Assembly (NCBI RefSeq): GCF_000003605.2
Contig: NW_003135347.1
Location: forward strand, 451,086-515,085
Length of the DNA stretch: 64,000 nt
Direction: 5' to 3'
From: Saccoglossus kowalevskii
Taxonomy: Eukaryota > Hemichordata > Enteropneusta > Harrimaniidae
Below are positions 52,831-63,235 of the stretch, one piece after another. Position 1 is the first letter of the stretch. Each line of letters begins with the position of its first letter. Below the pieces are notes generated by a model that was not told the DNA's origin, searched no databases, and saw only the letters and a program-made list of their open reading frames with translations. The translations under genes were made by a program, and so were the position numbers.

Positions 52831-54258
52831 ATTCCAAAGCCATCGACCCATTATGCAATATCAAAATAACTGACAAAAAAAAATGTGACGTGTAGAAATA
52901 CTCAGACAATAAACTTATTCACGTGCGTATATTACGTGCGTGAAACATAAAACCCGATATACGTTGTAATATATCTTCATGTTTGTAAGTCAGTGATTTT
53001 TTTTAGATGAGGCTTCAAAACAATTTTCATGAATAAGTCTGGGGTGGGACAAATCAATAAGAATTGTTATTCATCCTTAAAATCATTTGATACACAAAGT
53101 ATACACAAACGCTCGTTTCTTTTAATTCCATGTTGTCTATCAGAATAGAACTACTCTTCAGGTGCTAAAAGGAAATTAAATTTAAGGTAAGTTACTATTC
53201 TGTCAATAATACAGATTTCGTTTTCCCAATTATGGAATGAATATTTCCTAATTGGTGATAACCTTACTAAATAAACTATATAGTCATTAATTTGTTGCTC
53301 TCCCACACATTGTATAAGTCACTTAAAAATAGCAGCTTTTTCACTTCATGCACCCATGTTGATCTTGTTCCGACCCCGGACAAGCTTCCGACAAAGGCCG
53401 ACACTTTAAAATCCTACACTTTCGGACATATTAACAAAATTAAGTATCGCTAACGCATGCGCAGTCCCGTAAGTCTCACTAAAACACCAAAGAGTAATAA
53501 ATGTTCCAGATGCAGCTTTTTAATACGTTTCAATAAAACATTAACGGTGCCATAATAAAACAGCAACTGTAATGAAGGTCGGTGACGACGCAGCGTCACT
53601 GAAACAACGACTGATAAATACGTGCAAGTTATATATAAAAAAAACACCAGCGACTCAAAGATCTAAATAAATGTATAGTACATTGTCTATAGTCAACAAT
53701 ATTATTCATGAAACTAGTATCAGAGTTTTTAGAGTAAGCCTTGGATTGAGTTTGTTGTGTTGTTGGGGTTAAACTTTCGATATAATCCATAGACCAAATA
53801 ACTGTAACAATCTGTTCGATACTGTAAGAACTAGTATATCGATACAAGATAAATGTTTTTACCAAAGGTCCCGATATTCGTCTAGTACTAATGTTAAATG
53901 AATTTTACCAATGTCGGGATGGTTAAGTTTCAACGTATCTAAAAACAGATATTAATGTCTGGTTATAAGTTCGATACTGGATGTTAGTATAGCAAATCGA
54001 TATTCTTAGACGGTATTCATGCATGTGATATCAAATTGTTAAAAAAAGTAATATCACGCCATCATGAATCAATTTGTCATCACGCAAGACTGATCAAATA
54101 ACAAGTATTATATTATTATAGTAATATAAAACGGTTTTATCCAACTAATTTCTTTCGATGTGGTACAGATCAACTGTGGGAGTATTTTGCCCAAATGTCT
54201 TTCATAGTGGTGATTGCGCATGCGCATCCTAAAAAAAGATTCACTAATACGTATATTG
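52831..54258. other. intron interior, nothing recognised
   Basis: No gene. NRF-1-like GCATGCGCA motifs occur at ~53455 and ~54218, and AAACGCTCGTTTCT (~53107) echoes a block of repeat E. Confidence 0.4.
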
Positions 54259-55065
54259 CAGAGGCGGCGGCAGCTTTTTTTGTCTGTGGGGGCGAAGATT
54301 TGATATGAATGTCAACAAATCGAGCGACGAAGGCCCGACCTTTCATGGGGGGTTCGGGGGCATGCTCCCCGGGAAAATGTTGAAATCTAGACCCTCTGGA
54401 ACGCTGTTTCTTGCATTTTGGGGAGCAAATTTTGATGGTACTGTGACAGATTAATTTGAGTGTTATTAAACTTTCACGTCAGAGGTACCAAGTTCGGGGA
54501 ATTCTCCACCTTTCTATCGAACAAACCACACAGAGAATCGAATTGTTTCAACCTCTCATCTCAGCGCCACGTCGGAACTCTCTCAAGACCGCGTTAAGAC
54601 TGCGCGCCTCGTGGTGAGCTTGCCACAATTCTGAGATCGGCTTTATTCACTTCTCAACTGTTAGCCAATTACAAAGGAGTTTAAGAGCTCGAGGCGTGGC
54701 CTCCACACATATAGCCAATCACGCAAATAATCAACACGCCATAATGTCTGATTAATTGCCCCCGATGTGATGTCGGGACATATCTCTCATCTTTATAGGC
54801 GTCTCGTTGTTTTAACCAACATTCCGTATTCGACAATTATATATTCGCCAGTTGTCTTCTTGCTAATCTCACTAACATGCAAATGAACGTGATCATGACA
54901 AGATGCGGATTATCCAGAGGTCATCATTGAAAGTCGCTATGACCGCTATGACCGACATTTGCGGTGGATTTTAGTGAAAAATATAGATGAGTGTTTCACC
55001 TTAATTTATTTAAATAGGTCGCGGGGACGACCGCCCCTACTGCCCCTTCGGTGCCGCCGCCACTG
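54259..55065. mobile_element. hAT-like non-autonomous DNA transposon with nested repeat D
   Basis: The ends CAGAGGCGGCGGCAGC (54259) and, inverted, CAGTGGCGGCGGCACC (55065) match at 14 of 16 bases. TATTG lies directly outside both (54254-54258 and 55066-55070). CAG-starting GGCGG ends with a 5-bp duplication resemble hAT-type elements. The outer parts are GC-rich (GGGGGTTCGGGGGCATGCTC) and noncoding. The middle (~54442-54865) is a copy of repeat D that presumably inserted later. Confidence 0.8.
54442..54865 (+). repeat. dispersed repeat family D, copy 2
   Basis: Same orientation as 44205-44640, with the CCAAT boxes (GCCAATTACA, GCCAATCACG) and TTATAGGCG kept. It may start at TGTGACAG (54442), which would suit an LTR, but the end could not be placed. 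Confidence 0.7.
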
Positions 55066-55948
55066 TATTGATATGTCAAAAAAATGAACAGTGTTTTATT
55101 ACAATTTCCACTGTGTATAGATGATTGTTCGTTGTATATTATATCCATTGTATATGATAAGTATACATTATATAATGGTATGTGTGCAATGTATATTGAT
55201 TCGTATGTATTAAGGATGCATTATCCATTGATATGCAGGTGTATAAGTTGTACATTGATATATGTATATATATTGTGTATACATTATATAAGACAATGAT
55301 GGCGTTCCATAGGAAAGACTTTTTGTAGAAGTTCGAGTTAACTGCCGTTTCTGTATATTGTGCTGTTTTTTTGCTTTATATTTGTATACATTTATTTTAA
55401 ACTTTTGAAATAACGGATTCCCTACTCGAAAGAAACGTTCTAAAAAGCGCAAATTACATAAATATAATTTACTGTACTGTACTTAATAACTGTACATAAA
55501 TAAATAAAACGTGGTGGTTGATTCACCATTAATATTGGGAGATCCAATCATGCCTATTAGTTTTTTTATCTTTTTTGGTTGGTTGGTAGGATGTTTTATT
55601 GTTTTTGGTAGAATAGTAGTATTAATTAAATTTTCCTAGTACACTAATATCTATTACGCTTGACTCCTTCGTCGCCAAATGAAAAACGGAAACAGTTATC
55701 ATACTTATAAATCCTCGTAATCATCAAGTTTGTCCCAATAAAACTAAAATACAGAGAATAATAACTATAAAGTTTTTTGCGAAAGGTTTTGTGAAAACAT
55801 TTACAAAGATGAGATATCCCATTTAAGGATCCGAGATGACCACAATAAAACATGCAAAATTTAGTTCAATTCGTATTCATGGTATGTTAAATGTGCATTA
55901 CATTATAATAACAACAAAACTATTTTTCATCACATATTTCTGATCCAG
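55066..55948. other. intron interior, nothing recognised
   Basis: Low-complexity TA/TG-rich sequence (55084-55300) with many overlapping GTATA and TACAT words, then plain AT-rich DNA. Confidence 0.4.
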
Positions 55949-56815
55949 ATTGCTTGAAACAATACTGATAATTAATTAAACATTACTCATAGTATTTTGA
56001 TAATATTATTCTATTCAATTCTTAAGTCAAAATAACGCAGCGAACAAGATGATATTGCTAATATTGTGAATTGATTTTGTCCTGCTAATATAGTTTTTTG
56101 ATCAGTGTCCTCGTCCTCCACACCAAGAGAACTATGGTTAGGTAAATACAGTTTTAAAATACCACGCTTTCCGAGTTAGGGATGATTTTAAAAGTGTGAA
56201 TAATGCAAGCATTTGAAGGATAGAAAAGTTAAATATGAAGGAAATAGTGGATTTAGTACATATATACAGATTCAAGGATTGAATCAGCATGGTATTGAAT
56301 TGATGTTTTTCTATTTGTTCCGCTATTTTGTGCCACTATGTGCCCGGTGAGACTACATTCGAGACAACAATACCACATGGGAAGACCACATTTATGTCAG
56401 TGACGAAAGGGGTTACTATTTGTATTGTTCGTTTCAAATCATTACTCATCTGTTTCGAAGTGTCGATGTTCACAATTATTTGGTATGGTATCTACAGTTT
56501 AATTTCTTCACGAAAGGTTTGAATTTGTGTTTGAGTTGAATTGTAAACATACTTATTCAGCTGCACATAAGTCGAAAACACTTTCAAAACACGTCAATTG
56601 ATATTACTTTTAAAACAACTATATATGTATGTGTTTTAATGTTCTGTATAACAGTGCGAAGTGCTTGATCACAAAGCGCATCATTTGATATACTTTGCTC
56701 ATTAATAGTTTTCAAAATGATGATAATGATTTTTTAACTATGTTATCAGAGGAAACACATTTTAAAATGTTTATCTGTTACGAACACTTGACAATATTCA
56801 GATTATGCTTTGCGT
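55949..56815 (+). repeat. dispersed repeat family B, copy 2
   Basis: Collinear with 13808-14745. Anchors are TTGCTTGAAACAATA (55951), GACTACATTCGAGACAACAA (~56350), ATTACTCATCTG (~56441) and TTTTTAACTATGTTATCAG (~56730). It lacks the (TTATG)8 tract. Confidence 0.8.
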
Positions 56816-57229
56816 GAAAGCACTTTTCAAAGTGTTGTGATGATACTTTTTTCAATGCATATGCCTAACGAAAGCACCTTCAAATATGTGTGCCTAATGA
56901 AATCTCTTTCCAAAGAGTTATGATTGCAAACACTTCATTAAAACATGATCTCTGTTGGGACATCTTTGTACGTGATCATAAACACTTTTCATTTGTGTTG
57001 CGATAATTAGTACTTTCGAAACTATTGCGAAACTATCCCGAAAATTAAAACACCGACTTCAAGTTTTTTCATCATATACACTTTTCGTAATTATGCAGAT
57101 AATAAGTTCTGTTAACGTGGGAATTGCTGATAAACACCTTAAATGTTTACCACAAAAGAGTAAAATTGTTTTTTTCTCCTAAAACAGTAGTGTTTTAAAA
57201 TACCTCATTTGCGATTTTAAGAAACACAA
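56816..57229. other. degenerate CTTT-CAAAG repeats
   Basis: Loose tandem echoes of GAAAGCACTTTTCAAAGTGTT and CTTTCCAAAGAGTTATGATT occur between 56815 and 57010. Beyond that nothing is recognised. Confidence 0.4.
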
Positions 57230-57760
57230 TTAAGGTATAGATGAGATTCGTGAACACTTGGGAGTGACATTTTGTTTTTGCTTTTTATTATTCAAACAAT
57301 CTTGGCTATGGACTATTAAAATTTCGCTGCATTGTGAATAGTGGAATATACTCAAAAGACGATTTAAAAATTTTGAAAATAGGTACAAACATTCTCTCTT
57401 TTGAATTCTTAGCAAGATTTAGCAAGGCTGTACATAAACGGGGTCTCCATATTATGCACTATATTTAACTTTTCACAAAACGATAATAGGTTTAAATTTG
57501 GAATTGTTACAGCCATTTTAATTATGAGCATTATATAACTTCCTACTGAGTGAATGGTTATGCAAATTAGCCATTATCTCCACTTCTGTTTTTCAGTTTA
57601 CCAGGGTAATTCAAATCTAAATAGCTTTCACAATTGTTGTTTATTGCACGTGAAACTTCCACACAACGTTTATCAGTTGTTTATTAACAAATAGGCGTCC
57701 AAGCGTGTATATAGTATGTTTTGTTTTCATGTTACAAAGTTGTCAAGCACGATGTGAAGC
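57230..57760 (-). repeat. dispersed repeat family A, copy 2
   Basis: Reverse complement of ~19730-20145, with ACAAACATTCTCTCTTTTGA (~57383), GTTTTTCAGTTTACC (~57588) and TTTATCAGTTGTTTATTAAC (~57668). An extra ~110 bases at 57430-57540 are absent from copy 1. Confidence 0.82.
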
Positions 57761-58734
57761 CGATGAGATATTCATACAGATATATAAACATAGCGATCAC
57801 CATTCAGTGGGTTGAGTCTACATTTACCTTTCCTCAAATCTATAAAAAAAAAATAATAAATGGACCATGCGAAGTTAGACGAACAGGTTCAAATGGGCCG
57901 TAATATTTTGCTACACAGCGCCTATTCGCTGTTTGTGCTACTCAATCGCTGAAACACTGGTGAGAAAAAATCGAAATAGTTTGTAAATTGTGACAGGTTT
58001 CATTCAACTACAGACGTGACGGGTCGATAAAAATGAAACGAACTCTGACCTCTGGCAATACCTCATTCATAGAGTGCCTTTGTACAACGTACTTTGCGAC
58101 ATCGCTACAGATGCATGCTAGCTGACAAGGGGGTCTACGATTAAGGTATCAAGATGGCATCACAGAGTGCGTGATTTTTCCGCGGTGTTTAAAAACAGCA
58201 CCTCTTTGCCCATTTCTCTGTAATTTCCAGGGTATTCTTTTAATTTTTAATTAGCAGAGCATTTTACGTTTGTGTATTTTGCAACTGAAAAGTTAGTTAT
58301 CGATGACAGCACAGCCCTGGTGTGTATCCGCAATGCTATTAGCGCGGTGATCATTACAGCGAAACGAAAAATGTATACTTCAGTTTTAAAATGCGTGAAA
58401 ATAAATAAAACAAAAATATTTACCAGTATACCACTGGCTAGAAGTTGTCGACATGTTGCGAGATAAGGGTGATTTTTTGATTCCGTTTGCATGCTAGAGG
58501 CGTCTACTTCTTGTCTCTTGTTTTGTTTGTAGTTTGCGATACTAGTTCAGGCGGGTAAACAGGGTCGAGGACACGAAGTTACACATCGCCGCACCGTAAC
58601 TGAGGCCAGCTATCATTTGTATATAACATCAACAGTGAATTGTCAATCAAAGAGAAACGTAAACAAACTTCCAAGACTTTTAATCACATACGCATGCCTC
58701 GGTTCCCTATATTTTAAAATAAAAATGTATGTTC
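57761..58734. other. intron interior, nothing recognised
   Basis: Slightly GC-richer around 58120-58220 and 58500-58620, without a supported gene. Confidence 0.4.
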
Positions 58735-58850
58735 CAGCATTGGCAATGCTCTGAAATGTTAACACTATCTAGCCAAGACTGTCTTGGTAAGAAAAATAAA
58801 AAAAAATCACTCCAAGTGTCCTAGAACCTGCATCTATACCTTTATGTGTT
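58735..58850 (+). repeat. dispersed repeat family A, copy 3 (fragment)
   Basis: Matches ~20030-20145: GCCAAGACTGTCTTGG, AAAAAATCACTCCAAGTG and CCTGCATCTATACCTTTA. Opposite in orientation to copy 2, about 1 kb away, so the two form a spaced inverted repeat. Confidence 0.75.
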
Positions 58851-60253
58851 GAGTGATTTTAGAGTGGGAACAAAAGTGTGTCCCATTTCCAAACACTTAG
58901 ATTTACAGTGCAGTTATTGTTATAGATATTTGATCAACAATACCACCCACAAAGACATATCAATCCACAATTGTTAGCAGAAGCTTACTATTGTAATTGG
59001 GTTAGAGTGATTATTGCTCTTATAATTTTCGAAATGGTACATGGCGGGAGATGCACGTAGAGCACAACTTTATCACTCACAACACTTGGTATTACCTTGT
59101 TGTTGTGCATCATGGGGCCATGTATCCGATTTTCACTGATGTAATTTATGTACAACTGAGTGCTACATTGGTGTTCTAAATGATTAATAATGACGATGAA
59201 ATTGAAAATACTTGATATACTTTGCATTCAGTATTCATATAATGTGGATACTTACCTTAGTGTTGACATTGATGACTTGCTCAGGTTGCACTGGATATCC
59301 ATACTTCATAAAACACCATACAAAGCTAGAATTCATTGCTGGATCACTTAAATGTTCATTTTGCATTGTAATGTAATTCTATTTTGTCTACAATCACAGA
59401 AGTGCTATAAATCAAACATGGATATTGAACAAATTAAAAACAAGATCACTCCTGTATGCAGTTTATAAAACAATAACCGAGATAGTCGTGACAAAATCAA
59501 CTAAGTAAGCCATATAAAGCATGTTCACCTCAACATTAACAAACATACGCCGAGTTTGAGTTTCTGACTTACGTTTTGTAGCATGTTGTACTCTACAACA
59601 AGTTGAAATTGAGCAAACACTGGGGAGAAGTCTAAAGAAAATAAATCGCTAACAGAAATCAAGCACGCGCAACAGATTTCATGATTACCGTATCGAATTA
59701 CGACATCGATCAACTGCAACGTGTCTATAATCGCAGTGATACATATAATGCGAACTTAACTTCACATTATGATATCATTCAATAAAAGGTAAAAATTTGA
59801 AGACGTGGGACAATAGTAACACGTTTGAATTATCCACTTTATATATCCAACATGATAAATTAAAATCATGTATGTGGAAAATTATCCATCAAGCCTTTCA
59901 TATGAACAGTACTAATCTTTACAATACAACGTTAGAAAAAGACAGGTGCATTTTGTACACTGAAGATGAAATCATCAGTATGTTAGAATGTCTTTTATTA
60001 CAATAATACAACAATAGTTTCAAAAATTATCTTGGTTGGCATCAATGTAGTTCGTATGATGTAGACAGCAGATTCTTTCTAGAAATCAATTAATTATGAT
60101 TCAGAATGATATATTGGTGCCACGTGTGCAACAGAGTGTGTTTACTTCTTTCGAAACATGTATACTATTGGATCCATATATTTTTCCCCTACCTGTCAAT
60201 TGTTTGCCGTCGTGTAAACTAAGAACTACAGTTTGGTATATCATCTTCACTTT
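58851..60253. other. intron interior, nothing recognised
   Basis: AT-rich. No gene or repeat supported. Confidence 0.4.
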
Positions 60254-60578
60254 CCTCAACCGATACGAGATTCATTTAATAAAATGAGTCGTACCATATA
60301 TCAATGTGACAATGCAATACACTTTATAATGGTAATAATGTATCAATACAGCGGAAATTGATTCCACTCAACACGATCAACGTGCAACGTCTTGTGTTTT
60401 TGGTGATTTCCTCAACCGATACGAGATTCATTAAATGCAATGAGTCATACTATAGACAGTACCATATATCACTGTGACAATGCAATAAAAGTTATAATGG
60501 TAATAATATATCAATACAGCGGAAATTGATTCTACTCGACAGGATCAGCGTGCAACGTTATGTGGTTTTGGTAATTTA
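60254..60578. repeat. 156-bp tandem duplication
   Basis: CCTCAACCGATACGAGATTC begins at 60254 and again at 60410. Both copies continue through TATAATGGTAATAAT, ATCAATACAGCGGAAATTGA and GCGTGCAACGT-like blocks. The similarity is high, so this is more recent than the other repeats. It lies about 0.8 kb before exon 2. Confidence 0.92.
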
Positions 60579-61386
60579 CTGAAACGTTTATTACAAGCTT
60601 ACCGATGGAACACCCTGGTGTACAAAAGTCAATTATTAAACTGATGGCGCGTGTCAACACCGGCCTTGAGAGCTCATCAACGTCAACCTTGTTTACAATA
60701 GTCCATTACTCTGTTACTGACTTTATAATGGCTCATTTATTTAAAGAATACAAACGGTGTCATTGACCAATTGTCTAATTCACTGATTTTCGCTGTAATT
60801 TGGATTGTATCTAAGCTAACATAGTTAAACTATCCAGCTACACGTCCAATGGAATTTGTATGATTAGCGTTTGAATGATATAATAATAACGATTATGTAC
60901 AAGGACCTATAGCTTCTAGAAGTCGGTCAAAAACGATTGAAGGAGTACATTGGAAGTTAAGGGTAAATAATATAATTCCACACGCGAGTTGGGGACGTAA
61001 ACACAGTACTACATAAGAATATTTACAAATATGATTATAAATAAGAATACCAAGTTGTGAAGACTGTTCTAATGAAATTTATTTTTTCAAGTGAATGTGA
61101 ATGGTTTTTGTTGTAGTTACTGCTGAAATGCGCTTTACGTACAAACAATTCAGAATTCAGAATTCTAGTACTAGAAATAATAAAATATATCAACGACAAA
61201 TATTCGAGATACGCCGTACGTCAGATTAACTACTAGATTTCTTCCAACAACTCATATACTCCATGTATCATATAGATATTCATTGTCTATTGTAACATTT
61301 CGCTTCATATGTAGTATGTTCTTATGAAATATTTTTGTTTATTGGTTATTATTAGTTTTACATATTTCTAACTGAATTCTAACTAT
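60579..61386. other. intron end, nothing recognised
   Basis: AT-rich lead-in to the exon 2 acceptor, with no other feature seen. Confidence 0.4.
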
Positions 61387-61401
61387 TTTTTTTTCATTCA
61401 G

Positions 61402-62119
61402 ATATTACGTCATTTACCACCCACTAACCCCGAGACTGCAGAAGTGTGCTGTTGTTATCATCATAGTTTCTATATGGGTGGTCTCGTTATTGGTGTCTCT
61501 ACCAACCCCGTTATATACAGTGGTATCATCTGGATTTGACATAAACGGCAACCTATTACAGTACTGTGGCGAGTTTTGGGAACATTTACACTCGGCGCAG
61601 GCATATATTGTGTTTCTCTGTGTTTTCGAGTACCTTATTCCGATGACAATCATGACCATGGCATACGTGAGCATCGTGCGTAAAGTGTGGTTCCGCCATG
61701 CTCCTGGCGAAAGTGTTGCTCTGCGAACGCGACAGCAACAGCGTGATTTCAGATTTAATAACAATAAGAAGAAGACCATTCGAATGCTGATAACGGTGGT
61801 GATCTCATTTGGAATTTGCTGGGGTCCTTACCACGCTTACAACGTCACTATCAATTTTTACCAAGACGTTCTATTTTTCAAAAAGAACAACATGACGCTT
61901 TTCTACATAGTGGAAGTCATTGCCATGTCCAACTGTATATTGAATACGATTGTGTACTTTCTGATGAATGAGACTTATCGAAAAGAGACGATGATTTTAA
62001 TTGCTTATATACCTGGCTTTAAACGATTCGTTAATGGGGCTAATATTATGACAATGAACACAGCACAGAGTACGTTCACAATTCGTCCGAGGGTGAGTAC
62101 GAGGACGACAAGGATATAG
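61402..62119 (+). CDS. prokineticin-receptor-like GPCR, exon 2
   Basis: Encodes the last base of codon 146 through residue 384, stop TAG at 62117-62119. After E-R-Y comes Y-V-I-Y-H-P-L-T-P-R (ICL2), then TM4 (~161-181) ending in a Pro-rich top, and ECL2 with C201. TM5 (~212-236) and an ICL3 with a basic K-K-K-T lead into TM6 (~271-293) carrying F-G-I-C-W-G-P. TM7 (~312-333) carries F-Y-I-V-E-V-I-A-M-S-N and N-T-I-V-Y in place of N-P-x-x-Y. Both TM7 features are what I recall from prokineticin receptors (F-Y-I-V-E-C-I-A-M-S-N, N-T-L-C-F). K-V-W-F-x-x-x-P-G at the end of TM5 also agrees. The likely role is a plasma-membrane peptide receptor coupled to G proteins. The ligand is unproven. Confidence 0.93.
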
Positions 62120-62985
62120 CGTAGCAAGCGGGATTTCGTTCATGGTATCAACCACATACCCAGCACATTGCAACGCATACCTCATTCACCCCAACTCACC
62201 GCTTGTAAATACATTTATGTAATACGCACGTATACATGAAATTGCGTGATTCAAGTCTAATTACCCTGACCATAAGAAAGGTGACTAAAACAGTGGGCTG
62301 TGATTGGGCTTACAATGACAATTTCAGTGATTACAATATATTATGTATGTATATGTCACATTGACAATGTATGTAGTTATTAGATGTTTCCTATTTTTCC
62401 CATAGATGTAGCATGTGTTTAATATATTGTAAATATTTAATATGTGTACTTTTGTAAATCGGGGACTTGACATTTATTAAATGTTATTCGATGTAGCGTT
62501 AGGATTATTTTGATACATTCTATACCAGATATTCACTTTGTGAATTAGGATCAGATATACGAATGAGAAACGATTTTGAGAGTCGAAACTACAGCTGTAC
62601 ACACACAGAATTTAACACGTGATAGTTAGACACAAATTAATTTATATTAATTTAAACAAAGTTCAGTCACTGTATAATGTAAATTATGTAGTACGTATAT
62701 TAGAGATTCAATTACATTGTATTGTTAATTTTGAATAATATATTTAATTCTGTATAATATAATATAATTGCATGTTATCGTAAATATCTAAGTGAAAGGC
62801 ATCAATAGTGTTTATTAGAAACATTTCCGTACTTCAATATGAACGTTATTATGTAGACAATAATTGACAATGACATATACAGAAACGAAGCATGTTTTTA
62901 TGATTAATTACAAACCTCTTGAATATCTACTACTATAAGATGAAAGTGGTAAATGTGTTTTCTTCATTTAACTAATAAAGCATAC
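62120..62985 (+). other. probable 3' UTR of the receptor gene
   Basis: Noncoding and AT-rich. Candidate poly(A) signals are ATTAAA at 62476-62481 and AATAAA at 62974-62979. Which is used cannot be decided from sequence. Confidence 0.35.
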
Positions 62986-62999
62986 GTATGTCAGTTATC

Positions 63000-63235
63000 T
63001 GAAATGAATAGTCACACTCTACATGGAGTCACGGTGCTATATTGCCAATTGTTTCAAATCAAATGTCTTTGTTTCTATAACGTTGTCCCAGGAATGTCTA
63101 GGACGCAGCAGCAATGATAGAACAATGAGCAACTTTTACTTTCCTACCACAATGGTTGTGTTTCAACTCCGAGCCCATATAACAATGGTATGAAAGACAT
63201 CCTGCCCACTGAGCTATCTGGAACACAACGTCGGC
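63000..63235 (-). repeat. tRNA-derived SINE-like sequence
   Basis: On the minus strand, from ~63225, the sequence reads GATAGCTCAGTGGGCAGGAT (A-box-like), then TTTCATACC, which resembles a CAT anticodon loop, then GGAGTTGAAACAC (B-box-like) about 40 bases on. It continues into a non-tRNA body with TGCTGCGTCCTAGACATTCC (~63105). The acceptor stem does not pair, so it is not a working tRNA gene. A tRNA-headed SINE is the best reading. Confidence 0.55.

Larger units (their letters stand above)
26040..61401 (+). other. 35.4-kb intron of the receptor gene
   Basis: Begins GTAAGA and ends TTTTTTTTCATTCAG, a strong polypyrimidine acceptor. Phase 2: the Arg of E-R-Y is AG|A across the junction. Splicing the two exons gives one continuous 384-residue seven-helix protein with nothing missing between TM3 and TM4, so no further coding exon is needed. 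The intron hosts duplicated copies of the exon-1 block, several DNA transposons and many repeat copies listed separately. Confidence 0.9.

Noticed and set aside
61414-61779. 121-codon minus-strand frame
   Set aside because: Antisense shadow of receptor exon 2.
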